A stretch of 64,000 nucleotides of DNA from assembly GCF_001522545.3 (NCBI RefSeq), contig NC_031770.1, forward strand, positions 108,255,664-108,319,663, given 5' to 3'. Numbering within the stretch: the stretch's first letter is position 1; every line of letters starts with the position of its first letter. The notes under the pieces were generated by a model that saw nothing but the letters and a program-made list of their open reading frames with translations, had not been told where the DNA came from and ran no database searches. The translations under genes and the position numbers were made by a program. Source of the DNA: Parus major. Its lineage: Eukaryota; Chordata; Aves; Passeriformes; Paridae. Positions 34,056-44,980 of this stretch are shown here, in pieces.

Positions 34056-35326
34056 ACTTTCCAGAAGTCCAGAAAGATAACATTTATAGTCCTTCCCTTC
34101 ATGTAGTGCTCCTCTCTATTAAAAGTCTTCCTTATCTCTAGGAGTGTGATGAGTCTCATGAGTTCAGGTTCAACCATTCTGAGGTTTTTTTTCAAACAGT
34201 GGGATTTCCCCAAGCTTTTGGTGTAGTGCAGAAAATAATTAGTTCTAAAAAAAAAATTGTTAAATTTACGACTCTTTCTTTCTTGTGTCCTTGTATGCTA
34301 AGGATTTCTCCAAAAGAGGATGAGAGAAAGAACCACATCAGAATGACATTAGAGATTAATCAGAGTTCTTCCTCTGGAGGCTTTCAATGACATGGGAGTG
34401 AAGTTTATTTAACCGAGACAGAAGTCCTGTGGCTCTGCTTTCCTTGTCACACAGCAGCACAGATCTGGAAAAACTAAGCAAGGGGATGTTTAAACTCAGA
34501 TTATAACAGGTCCTTTTTTCTTGTACCTTTGGAACAATAAATTGGCTTAAAATACAAGACGATACCAAATGCTTATTTCTCCTGTGGAGAATTAATGAAC
34601 CATGGCATCCAAACTATCGAGTGGTCAAACCATATGTTATTAGCAATGGTGGATGCTCTGCATTGGTTAGGGATGTTATGCATTTGTGATTAAGGCTGTG
34701 AAACTTAACCAATAAACACAGCTGAGAAATGAGCATAAACAGTAAATCCATACTGAAGGAAACTGCTCACGTGAAGTAAATGTAGCAAAATGCAATTTAA
34801 TGAGCCTTGTAGAGAAGACTTGCTACATCCAAGAAACTTTCCCACAAACTAATATTGGCTGAGACCAGCTGCTTATCAAAATAATCCTTGGTCTTACTGG
34901 ACAGGGGTTCTATACACAGGGAGTGTAAGAGACGTCTGACAGTAAGAAACTTATCACCCTTGGGGTATTTGCTGCTGGCAACAGGGATCTTCCCTGCTAT
35001 AATTTGTAGGGCCAGGCACCAGGGGTGCACTGCAAAAGAGATCATGGTGCAGGTCCAACCTCGAGTGGCACCAGCAAGCCCAGTCACTGTTCTGTGCCTC
35101 GGTTTACCCATCTCTCTAATGCAATGCTAATACATAGAGCTTCCTGGGTTTAATTAACATGCTAGTGAATATCTAAGCATTTCATCTCATGCACTCCCTC
35201 TTTGTCTTGAATGTTATGTAGCAGATAGTCAGAACAAAGCTTGTCATCACAGTGAACACCTTGGTCCTGGGTGAAATACCTCTGACTGCTTACAAAATTT
35301 TGGTGGAGTTCCACCAAATATGGATA
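34056..35326. other. unique noncoding DNA, no gene seen
   Basis: The only older repeat noticed is a MIR-like piece at 35070-35140. A minus-strand frame overlapping 34060-34115 reads NVIFLDFWK, which superficially resembles a LINE reverse-transcriptase motif; it is too short to call. Confidence 0.45.
35070..35140 (+). mobile_element. MIR SINE remnant (3' half)
   Basis: CAGTCACTGTTCTGTGCCTC followed by GGTTTACCCATCTCTCTAATGC matches the MIR stretch caagtcacttaacctctctg / tgcctcagtttcctcatctg / taaaatg in order, with one internal deletion. The right side (GCTAATACATAGAGC) is weaker. It is a short piece, so moderately uncertain. Confidence 0.5.
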
Positions 35327-35835
35327 GAATCATAGAATCACAGAATGGTTTGAATTGGAAAATACCTTAAAGACTATCTAATTCCGACCTCCTGTGATGG
35401 GCAGGGACATATTCCAGGTTGCTCCAAGCCCTTTCCAGCCTGGCCTTGAACACTTCCAGGGTTGGGACATCCATAGATTCTCTGGACAACCAGTGTCTCA
35501 CCACCCACACAGGGAAGAATTTGTTGCTAATATCTAGCCCTGTCAGTTTGAAGCCATTTCCCCTTGTTCTTTCAGTTTGAAGCCCCTGTCCCAAGTCCTT
35601 CTCCAGCTCTCTTGGACCTCTTTTAGGCACTGGAAGGGGCACTGAGGTCTCCCTGGAGCCTTCTCTTCTCCAGATGAACATCCCCAGCTCTCCCAGCCTG
35701 TTTCCAGAGCAGAGGGGTTCCAGTCCCTGGGGATCCAAGATACTCCAGGCATGGTCTCAGGAGAATGTAACAGATAGGAAGAATCCTCTCCTCAGCCTGC
35801 TGGCCTTTTGATGCAGCACGGAACACATGGCTGCC
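35327..35835 (-). mobile_element. CR1 LINE, 3' fragment (about 510 bp)
   Basis: The antisense CR1 opens with GAATCATAGAATCACAGAAT, an intact terminal repeat. It continues through GATGGGCAGGGACATATTCC, AGCCTGGCCTTGAACACTTCC, GAAGAATTTGTTGCTAATATC, CCCTTGTTCTTTCAG, AGGTCTCCCTGGAGCC and TCTCCCAGCCTG, to CTGGCCTTTTGATGCAGCACG. It includes a small internal duplication (CAGTTTGAAGCC at about 35540 and again at about 35573). A minus-strand frame of 123 codons covers it but is a translation of CR1, not a gene. Confidence 0.95.
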
Positions 35836-36109
35836 ATCTAAATCCAACACTGGGGAAAGCTGTGAATCAAACATGTCCCCAGGGTATGGCTCAGCACTGT
35901 CCCCAAGCCATTGTGGTCCCTAAGGAGCACACCTCATCTCATGCCAGCCCAGCATCACTTCCCTAAGCAGAGACTGAGCCCTCTGCTCTCCAGGGAGCAG
36001 TCTCAGTTTCACTGACAGACCTGTCTGAGATAGCTGGTGCATTGATTTCCCTGAGTATCCTGATTTTCTCAGCATGTTTCCATGGGTGGTAAAAAAAATG
36101 ATGCAGTTG
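35836..36109. other. unique noncoding DNA between two CR1 copies
   Basis: Nothing is recognised in this short gap apart from an A8 run next to the following CR1. Confidence 0.5.
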
Positions 36110-36243
36110 GAATCATAGAACAGCTTGAGTTGGAAGGGATCTCTAAGGGGCAACTAGTCCAATCCCCTGAAAAAGAACAGGGACATTTTCAACCAGACCA
36201 GGTTGCTCACAGCCCCCTCCAACCTGGCCTTGAACATTTGTAG
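36110..36243 (-). mobile_element. CR1 LINE, 3'-terminal fragment
   Basis: The antisense CR1 starts GGAATCATAGAACAGC on the plus strand, has GAGTTGGAAGGGATCTC, then TTTTCAACCAGACCAGG and TTGCTCACAGCCCCCTCC, and stops at CCTTGAACATTTGTAG. The TTTTCAACCAGACCAGG variant marks a subfamily different from the CR1 at 33626. It is directly followed by copy B of the unknown repeat. Confidence 0.92.
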
Positions 36244-36245
36244 CT

Positions 36246-36382
36246 CTTTGTGGGAGCAAATAGCGTGATGTGTGCTATGTTCTGTTAAAACACCTTTCAA
36301 AAATTACATCTGAGAATTTTGGAAAATTGTTCAAAACTCCCCGGACTGAGAAGAAATGAGCTGTAAGTGTAAGGCTGTCATG
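36246..36382. repeat. unrecognised dispersed repeat, copy B
   Basis: It begins TTTGTGGGAGCAAA (identical to copy A at 33925 for 14 bases), then GTTCTGT, TTTCAAAAATTACATCTG, GAGAATTTTGGAAAATTGTTC and AAGTGTAAGGCTGTCATGAG. It is perhaps 65-75% alike over about 130 bases by eye. CR1 homology ends about 3 bases before it. The family is unknown to me. Confidence 0.7.
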
Positions 36383-39300
36383 AGAGGCCTGCTGAAACCC
36401 TGGTGGCAGCAAAGCTGAATTCCTGTTATATACACCAGGTTCCCTCTAATCCCTTTCAGCCTCCGCTTGTTTATTATTCTTCCCTGGTTTACAAGCTCCA
36501 AAGAGACTTGACACAGATTATTATACACAAGAAGGCTCAATGCATCTTGAGATGGATTATTTCCTTCCTTCAGAGCTACGAGAAAGCTGGAGTTGCTCAT
36601 AATTTGGTATCATTTGACATTTCACTGCAAAAGCTTGTTTTCAGCACAGTGAGGCTGCAGTGTGGTGAAGCCTGACCAACACAGGCCCATTTACCTGCTG
36701 GCATCTCCAGAACTCGGGTTTGCTGTTGCTGTCATGCCTTACATCTGGTTTTGCTGTTTAGAAAGTGCTAATTTTGACCTACAAGAGCACTGAGAGTTAT
36801 TATAATGTCCATTCCTTTGAGGTGGCCTCATTTTGCACAGGAACCATACGATGAAGAGTGAGGAGTAAAAGGAAAGAGAAAAAAAAGTAACTGAAAAGGC
36901 AAGAAAAAAACTGTTGAGTTGTTTGACATGGTTTATTTATTTGTTTGCTAAAGTAAGCAATTTCTGAGTTATGCAATCTGTGAGTATTTGGAGGTTTGAA
37001 ATAATATTTGGGCTCATGGATGTCTGAGCCATTTATTGAGACTTGCAGGGCTCAGATCTGCTGGACAAATGGATTTGTCTGAGTCTGCCTGTATTTCACA
37101 TAAAAGTGGGGAAGTTCCAGTTTTTCAAAATGAAAACTCTCTTTTTGAGTATCAAAATTAAAGAAAATTGGTAGTGACTCAAAGATGATGTTATATCAGA
37201 TGGAAAATAAAAACTTCACGAGGGAAGATTTGTTATAAGCATTTATTACAACTGTAATAGTGTGTTGTGGCTGAGACAGCCCATTGAAGAAAGGCTGCAC
37301 CACAGGCAAGGTCATTAGTATTGAGTCAGGAGCACACGTCACATTTAAATTATCCAGCCACCAAAAGGGATTGGATCCTGTTTAAAAAACAGGTTTTGGT
37401 AAGATTATCTTGATCTTCAAAATGATGTTCTTGAAAATTGCATCTGAGTCTTTCTGCACTGTGCCATCAGATTCCAAGCAGATTGTTCTCCAGTATGCTG
37501 AGGTATTTTGTGTACATATTCTGATAAAAAACATCAAGCAGGACTTGCAAATTAACATTTCCAGTGTACCATACAGAATTCAGCCTTCTGGATTATTCCA
37601 TTTTCCAGTGAAGTACAGATTATAATACAGCATGTGTTCTGTTTTTTAAAGCAATTATGCTTAAATATATTTGCTCTTCAGTTTTATTTTCCTTCTGAAG
37701 GCACAGCAGTCATCTTCTATCAACAAATCCTTTCCAGAGTGTTTCACTAGCAGCTGTTACTAGGGCTTTTTTCCATCCAAATTGGAAGCTTGAGAGGGAT
37801 ATGATCAACTCTTGAGCATGGCTAGAGACATTTGCCAGTAGCTAAAATACACAGTGAGCAAAATATCTGCTCTTTGGATGTTTTTAAAACAAGGAAAATC
37901 CATCATAGCTTTAGGACATGAATTTCAGCTGCTTCTCATCCTGGAAAAGCAGGAGTCATTCTAGTCTAGAAATGCTTTCAGACAGGAAGGAACATCTCTC
38001 TGGTCCAAGCAATCAATGACCATAAGGCAAGAACAACTGAAAGAAACCCCACCATTGGCATTATGTGACAGAACTGTGGTGTGGACTCCAAAAATGAAAT
38101 TATAGAAGGTTTCTTCATAAAACAGAGGTCTAGATTTCTCCTCATCCCCGTGGCTGCCCTAGTAGATGTCAGGTGTGACCTGGGGACAGTTTGGGTGTGG
38201 ATGCCATGTAGCCCTGGGTCTGTACTCAGGAACTGTGTAAGAAAGTGGCAAAGCAGACACCTAGTCCCCTACCTAGCCCCCAGTGTTGAGGAAAGGCACC
38301 ATTTCATTTTATTTAATCGTTTTACCACTTGCTGGAAAAGACTTGCTTTTTCCATTCTCTTTTTTTTTTATTTCCTCATTTTATCCTCATCCCATTGCTG
38401 GGGGTCAAGCAGAATAAACAAGCCTGTGCATGGCTGGTTGCCAAGATTTTGGGCTTGTCACCCAAGCAGTGGATGACACACGTGTCCCTGTTCCTTAACC
38501 AGTAAAAAACAATAATGATTTTTCCTATCAGCATTTTTGCACAGCCCATTCTCTCTGTGCACACATGATTCATGAGGCCTGTATTGCTTCTGAGGTCTGC
38601 TCCAAGAGCTGTTTCAGGTGGCTCTGATGTTATCAGGAGTAGCTGGGGAAACAAAGGCCTTTCTAAAGAAAAATTGGCAGGTAAGGAAATAAGGAAATTA
38701 TTTCCAACTCATTTGTTTTAAGGTATATTTATCACGTTCAAATCTAAACATATTGATTTATATTATGGCTTTGGCATCATAAACATTTGATAGGATTATT
38801 TATTAACATTGAGCTGTTCTTTTTTGGCTTTCCAAAACAAACTTCTGAGGAAATATTTAAACACACACACACACACACACTACACAACTGGCTGACTCCA
38901 GCTCAACTCCTCAACACAACTGGATTGTATGAATACCCACATCTTCCATAAAGCAATCCAGCAGTCAGGGGTGCAGACAGATCACAGAATCAGGCTTCTG
39001 AGCTAAAGCTACAAAAGGACCTGAGTGCTACTTCCAACTTGGTATTTTACAGGGATCCTTCAAATTCCTGTGGCCGAGGGCCGTGAATGTTCACATCAGT
39101 GCTGGCAAAGCCCCGTGGGCCTCGAGTCTCCACCAGAGAAACTACACCAGCCTTGAAGCTGTCATCCTGCTGAGCCCCCTGTGCCACATCTGAGTCAAAG
39201 CAGAGCTCTCAGGCTGCTCCTTCCTCGAGGACCTGCTCCAGGGAACGCTGTACTTTGAGCACAGTTATTGTACTTCTCTGGGAACAGTTTTTATCCTTGA

Positions 39301-39621
39301 CTTTTCCCCAGCCAGAAGCATTTCTCATGCTGCCACGTGTACCCCACCATATCCCACAGGGCAGTGACTGAACTGGACAGGTTTCCTGCTCATTTGCCTA
39401 CCCCACTGAAGTGATGCTCAAAAAACTACCCCAAAATTCAAGTTGTGGGTTTAAGTTCCTTAAAGGGGTGTAGGGGAAGTCTGATAAGACAGCTCTCCAC
39501 AGTCCTCTTTCACTGTCACAAACCAGTTCATTGTCCTGCAGGTTCCCATAAAACTGGGCTAGTTACTTAATCTAGAAAATGATTCAGAGCTGAAAATCCC
39601 AGCTAAAGACTCCCAGACAGC
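36383..39621. other. unique noncoding DNA, no gene seen
   Basis: Apart from a CA microsatellite (38861) nothing is recognised. Frames reach 131 codons (38081-38476) without a domain. The stretch 36840-37620 is AT-rich with several homeodomain-like words, but I cannot claim an element there. Confidence 0.5.
38861..38880. repeat. (AC)n microsatellite
   Basis: Ten uninterrupted AC units are followed by TACACA. It is a pure dinucleotide run and therefore a plausible polymorphic marker. Confidence 0.92.
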
Positions 39622-39722
39622 CATAGACTCATAGAATCACAGAATCATTAAGGCTGGAAAAGACCTCCAAGGTCAGCAAGTCCAACCTTCAACCAAATCC
39701 CACCAGGACCAGTAAACCATAT
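39622..39722 (-). mobile_element. CR1 LINE, 3'-terminal fragment (Y-like type)
   Basis: The plus strand opens with CATAGACTCATAGAATCACAG, then ATTAAGGCTGGAAAAGACC, CCAAGGTCAGCAAGTCC and AACCTTCAACC, ending near CAGTAAACCATA. The words GGAAAAGACC and AAGTCCAACC mark the same general CR1 type as the copies at 16455 and 55567. Only about 100 bases remain. Confidence 0.88.
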
Positions 39723-39979
39723 TGCAAAATTCCACACCTGGATTTTTATTTTGTTTTTTTGAACGCTTAGCTGTTGAACACCATGTCTTTCCTTCATCCA
39801 GGACCAGGAATCCTGGAGTCCTGAGTCTTGACCATCTTCCTATTTTCTACCAGTTTCCCCAGGTATTTTTGAGCTCTCCTTTCTGTTTTGGGCGAATCCC
39901 ATCCATTCATGTAATCTGTTTACAGAGATCCTGAGTGCCTGATGCCTGGAACAGCCTGAGTCTGCACACAAATCTAGTT

Positions 39980-40078
39980 TAAAGTGACTTTTCCAAGGGT
40001 AGGAAGAAAGTGAATGCAAGAGCCAGGAATGCCAGCCAAGTTTCTTGTTTCATAAACTCCTGAGTTAACCACTTCTGC
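39980..40078 (-). mobile_element. MIR-like SINE remnant
   Basis: AAAGTGACTTTTCCAAGGGT, then GAAAGTGAATGCAAGAGCCAGG, then AAGTTTCTTG and GAGTTAACCACTTCTGC follow the order of reverse-complement MIR (agtgacttgcccaaggtcac, gtggcagagccggga, tctga, taaccacta). It is diverged; order and spacing are the main support. Confidence 0.5.
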
Positions 40079-40959
40079 TCATAAGAATTAAGCACAGAAA
40101 GAACACAACAAAGAGAAGTGAGAAGGAAAGCTTTCAAAGAACCAAGCCCAACATCACCAATTCAGATTTCTTGAATGCCTTGTGTTGCCAAACATTTATG
40201 GCTTTGAGCACTGCAGGAATTCTCTAGGTTGGTGGATAATTTTCCCCACAAATTTTATTACTGTAGAATTTGATTCTGTTGCCATTATACATCTTTGTCA
40301 GCCCCACTTTTAGCCCCCAAGGCTGAAAAGAGCCCTTAAGCTCTAAGGGGACAGCAGGCTGCCAAGTGCAGAAACTTTTATTTTGTTTCCTTTTCCTTGA
40401 AAATAAAAGGAAATGAGCAGATGAAATGCACATTGCTCCCTGAATTTTTTCTTTTTAATGAAATTTTCCTTCCCTTGTGATGCTCACTTTTCCCTGCTGT
40501 ACTACCCAGGACACAATAACACTGACTATGAGCCAGATCCAGTGAGAAATTCTCCCCTCAGATCATTTTCCTGCTAGAAAAGGCAGGTTTTCTCCTATCT
40601 GAATGGTTCCTGGAGGTGGTTTGGTTTTGGCAAACCTTGCAGAAGACCTAAACAAGAAGTTGCACTGAAATTTGTGCATTTTCTTCTGGCTCAGAAGAAT
40701 GCTTCTGGCTTTTCAGTTGCAGATTTAAGAAAGCTTGATGAGGACTGTGGTGCTCACTGGCCACAGCCTTTGGGTTTTTCAGAAAGGAAACCTGGTGGCA
40801 AATAGGACTGGGTCTATATTTGATGAGGTTCTTTGAGGTAAAAAAGAAAATGAAAGGATATCAAGATGGGTTTTTTTTACCACAATTTAATATGCATTAA
40901 AGTAATTTCCACAGCAGTTGCTACAATAAGAGTCTACACATTTTTAAAAAGTCATCTAC

Positions 40960-41420
40960 TCTCTTTCTTGGGAAAGGAAAAACTACCCAAATGAGTAAAA
41001 CCAACAGCAGTGAAGAAGGAGTAGTGTCCTGGCTCCTGATCAGCAAATGGAAAATGAGATATATAAAAAAAGGTGGCTCCTGTAAAACACAGGGGAGAAG
41101 GGAACTCCAGTAAACAAGACAAAACAGACCTAATTGGAAACAGGCCCCCCAGCAGCATTTTGGATTGGGAGGCAAGTGGAGAGAATGGGAGAGCTGCAGA
41201 GAAGATTGGAAGAACTGAAAAACTCAAAGAAAACCAAAGGGAATTGAATAAAAACAACAGTCTGCTTATAAAAGTAAACAGAGGGGGAAGGGAGAGCATG
41301 CAAAGGGAAAACAGATGCACAGTGAGACAGTGCTCAAGAGACAGTGGCAGATGAAAGCTGTCTAAAACAAGAGGGGAGCTCAGAGGGGAAAAAAAAGGAA
41401 CAACCAAAAATTCCAACAAA
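40960..41420 (+). other. purine-biased segment
   Basis: For roughly 450 bases the plus strand is dominated by A and G (for example GGGGGAAGGGAGAGCATGC and AAAAAAAAGGAACAACC). This is not a simple repeat. It opens a 155-codon frame on the pyrimidine-rich minus strand with no recognisable domain. The cause is unknown; an old retroelement or chance drift are both possible. Confidence 0.55.
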
Positions 41421-42132
41421 TGCTAGCAGCAATGCCTTGGTGACCTTCAGACAGCAAGATGCCTCTGTCTGTGCAGGCCCTGGGGAGGCTGGTGACATTT
41501 TATTGACACAGAAGGGTTTGCCATGAGAACTACACTGAGGAGCTGAAAATACAATAATGCCGCGTCTTACTTGGGAAAGTCTCCTCCATTCTTTGTCTCT
41601 GTCTTATAGATCTGAGATGGGACAGATGAGGAGAAACTCTGAAATTGGGTCAGGATAGTCCTCTGAGGTCTGGCTTCCACCTAGAGGATCCAGAGAGAGT
41701 CCCATCCACCATCAGAAGCTGAGCATCCTTTTCCAGTGGGCTCTGAGTGCACAAAAATCCCATAGGCTTGAAGCCAGAAGGTGTACAAAATCATGATTTC
41801 CACACATAGGTCAGGTTATCTATGGGAGTATGTCCTTTCTGTTAAATAGATGCACAAAAAAAACATGTCACAGGCAAAGTTCTGCTCTCTGGCTTCTGGA
41901 TCCTGTTGGAAACCCACAGTGATTCTGAGTACTGCAAACAAGAGCAGAAGGTGTTCTGATGTGAGAAGTTACTCTGAGCTTTAAATCAAAAGGATAAAAA
42001 ATAAGTCTTATAAGCTTATTCTGGGAAGCTGTGCAAGGAAGTTTAAAATATTGCTCTTCCAGCTGTCTGTCCCTGTTCTCAGGCAGCTCATTTTGGTGAG
42101 TCAGTACAAACTGACTCACTTGTACACAGGCT

Positions 42133-42429
42133 GTACAGGACAAGGGGGAATGGCTTTAAAGACGAGAGATTTAGATTAAACATTAGGAAGAAATTGTTTA
42201 CTGTGAGGGTGGTGAGGCCCTGGCACAGGGTGCCCAGAGAAGCTGGGGCTGCCCCATCCTGGGAGTGTCCAAGTTTAGGTTGGACAGGGCTTGGAGCAGC
42301 CTGGGATAGTGGAAGGTGTCCCTGCCCGTGGCAGAGGGTGGAATGAGATGATCTTTCAGGTCCCTTCCAGCTGAAACCATTCCATGGCTCTATGATTCCA
42401 TGATTCCATGACTCCATGGCTCTATGATG
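42133..42429 (+). mobile_element. CR1 LINE, 3'-terminal fragment with extended octamer tail
   Basis: The sense CR1 starts ACAGGACAAGGGGGAATGGC, has GAGAGATTTAGATTAAACAT, AGGAAGAAATTGTTTACTGTG, GGCCCTGGCACAGGGTGCCC and TGTCCCTGCCCGTGGCAG. It ends in an unusually long terminal array with several variants of CTATGATTCCATGATTCC (about 42383-42429). Minus-strand frames over it are repeat translations. Confidence 0.95.
42383..42429 (+). repeat. CR1 terminal octamer array
   Basis: Five to six imperfect units of the ATTCCATG / CTCTATGA type form the end of the CR1 above. Most copies in the window keep only one or two units, so this tail has expanded at insertion or by slippage later. Confidence 0.8.
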
Positions 42430-44871
42430 ATAACAAGGCATGGTAGACTGAAAGGATCTGTGCCAGGCTCTGTGGCACATGTTTGACTTGCTCCTTTTCA
42501 GAGTTTAGGGATTTCCAGAGCTTTGGATGAGTCTCATTGACAGAATTGGCAAAAAAGAGTAAATGACTGGGTCTGGGAGCCAAACATGTTCTCAGAGGGA
42601 AAACTCAACATCTTGCTCAGAATTATGATTTTGGGTTAGTGCTATAGCATTAAGTGATGCTGCTGTGTTACTCCCATGTAGTAAAAAAGCAAAGGATTTA
42701 TAGATCAGACTTTTATCTTCTTCCAGCCTTCATCTCTCCAGTTTGTCTCACTGACCTCAAAGGTTACGTCTCTATTAATAAAACAAACACTGCCAGGATT
42801 CATTCCTGTGCTTGGAAACTGACACTCTGGTTACCTCCACCCTGTTAAACCCTGTCAGCTTTAAAACTGCATCCAGCCATCTACTGGAAGTGGTCCCAGG
42901 AGTGTGCCTGCTCCTGCACCATCCTTGGGAGCAGTGGGAGAGACAAGGTGGCCTGGCAAGGGCTGCTCTGGCAGGGAGCGCCATCGGGGAGATCTGTCCA
43001 AGGACCTGGTTGTCTCCAATGTGACCAAGGTAAAGAGCAAACCGTCCTGTGACTGCTCATCTCTCTCCATTAGTTCTCTGCTCAGACCAAAACCAATAGA
43101 AAATGGTTGTGCCAGTCAGAAATACACCCCAATCCTGGTAAAATTTCATTAATTAATTAATTAATTAATTAAAATTATTCCAAATCCTTTTAGGACAAAT
43201 CCCCAAAGACATACATCATTTCCTCACTTTGTAAAATTTCACTGCTTTGCCCTGAACGATGGTGTTTGCCAGGAGAATTTTGGAATAAAATGAAATCTCT
43301 GCCCAAACACAAAAGGGGTAAAATTCCAGTTTCTCCTTTCTGTTTTGTTTAGAGAAAGTCATGAGCATTTTGTCAGAACCAAATTCCCTCACTGCCTGTC
43401 TCCTAGAAATGAATTTTTGGATTGCTTTTGTTAAAAGGAACAAACTCCACATCCAACAGCTTTTGGATTTAGGACTTAGGTGTGGGCCTATTAACAAGTT
43501 AGGAATGCACATGATGCTAGGTTGAAGATCCAGACTTGCCCAAATGTTCAGGGAGTGATCAGATCTGTGGTTTTGGTTCAGCTCCATCCCTCATTAAGAG
43601 GGAGGGAAGTAGTTTGGGCTTTGCTGATAAAAGAAACTCACGCTTGCATCATTTTATACTGGTAATATGCTAAATACACCACAGCAGATTCATAGGGCAA
43701 GGAAGCATTTCAAGCATTGCGGTGAGTTAACTGAAAGGAACCATAGGAAATATATACTAGAAGTTAATTTTTTCCAGTTCTTTTCCAGCTCTGCACCCTG
43801 TCTGTGTTAGTTCTTGTGCCAGGTGGCTTATTTTCACTCAGAGCCATTTTGGAATCATTATAAAACACAACTGGTGTGCCACAAGGACGTGGGGAGTCTC
43901 TTGGCTTATAAGCTGCAGATGTCCATAATTTAACTGGACCAGCAGGTGACCAGGATTCCAAAGTCACCTTATGGTGGTGATCAGCTCATGAACACGAGCA
44001 GCTCACAGTAACACATCCAGCCCAGCCCTCGGCCGCTTTCCATCAAGCCTGCCATGCATATTAGATGTTCTCTGCCTGAAATCTGTCCCTTGAGGTTGAA
44101 GTTTAAAACCTAATAGTGCCTTCTGGCCCTAAAAATATGTGTCAATCCATCTAGGCAGTGGTTTCGCTTAAAGGTAAAGCAATCCAGGGAGTTTTCAGGT
44201 CTAGATGCAACAATTGGTCATTATGGAGTTTATCTTGACATTTATTAGTTGTTAATGGCAGTGCTTCCAGAGAGCTGAGCACATTCTAGGCAGCCACACA
44301 GCATCCTTGGGCTGCACCAGCTGGTAGTTTAAGATCATGCAAATACTAAAGGAAGCAGCAACAATAAAAAGGTGTTTTTAAAGTTGGGGCTTTTCCCTTT
44401 GTCATTAAAGCTCATTTGAGTCACTGCTTGTCAGAGGGTGGCAGTTTTCCTGAGGTGGAAATATCCATAGGGAAGGGAGCTGCAGGATGACCTTGATGGG
44501 CATGGTGAGGTCAGTTGGAGCCTGGCCTTGAGCCTCTGCAGGTGTAGGGAGTGCCATAACCAATAAGGACTTTTCTATAATCTGGGAAAAAAAACCCTAC
44601 TGCTTGGACAAAGAGCCTTGGTGACAGTGACAGAAGTTGTGACCAAGAAGGACCAACGCCAGTGGTACTGGGACCATCTGTAATGCCTGGTGATCCTGAA
44701 ACCATGGGAATACAGCAGCTCTTTTTCAACTAGAAACCAAAATCCTGAAAGGCTGATGTCCTTTTTGGCACCCCTGCCCATAAGTGTCTGGTGCTGTCCT
44801 GGAACCAAGGATGGAGCAAGGACCTGCATGTCCCTTGGCTATGGCCAGCCTGAAAAATGACAGAAACTTAG
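42430..44871. other. unique noncoding DNA, no gene seen
   Basis: Only a TTAA microsatellite (43147) is recognised. Frames up to 123 codons show no domain. Confidence 0.5.
43147..43173. repeat. (TTAA)n microsatellite
   Basis: Six to seven uninterrupted ATTA units make a self-complementary array, the same unit as at 8105. It is flanked by AAATTTC and AAAATTATTCC. Confidence 0.92.
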
Positions 44872-44980
44872 AAATCTAGAATCCCTAAGGCTGGAAGGGA
44901 CCTAGAGATCATCTCATTCCAGACCCCTGCCATGGCCAGGGGCACCTGGCCAGATTGCTCAGGGCTGCATCCAACCTGAA
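44872..44980 (-). mobile_element. CR1 LINE, 3'-terminal fragment
   Basis: The plus strand has AAATCTAGAATCCC, then AAGGCTGGAAGGGACC, GAGATCATCTCATTCC and CCCCTGCCATGGCCAGGGG, to TTGCTCAGGGCTGCATCC. It is short and more diverged than its neighbours, with a damaged terminal octamer. Confidence 0.85.

Larger units (their letters stand above)
39723..42132. other. unique noncoding DNA, with a MIR-like piece and a purine-biased block
   Basis: It contains a MIR-like remnant at 39980-40078 and strong purine bias on the plus strand at about 40960-41420. The bias creates a 155-codon minus-strand frame rich in Leu, Phe and Ser that looks like a composition artefact. I see no gene. Confidence 0.5.

Noticed and set aside
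34060..34115. Minus-strand NVIFLDFWK resembling the LINE reverse-transcriptase YLDFSKAF motif
   Set aside because: Only about ten residues agree, the frame around it lacks other reverse-transcriptase motifs, and the second copy of the neighbouring repeat does not show it.
35367..35738. 123-codon minus-strand frame
   Set aside because: Lies wholly within a CR1 3' fragment; it is a translation of repeat sequence.
40952..41419. 155-codon minus-strand hydrophobic frame as a membrane protein
   Set aside because: Explained by the purine bias of the plus strand; Leu, Phe and Ser enrichment follows directly from pyrimidine-rich codons.
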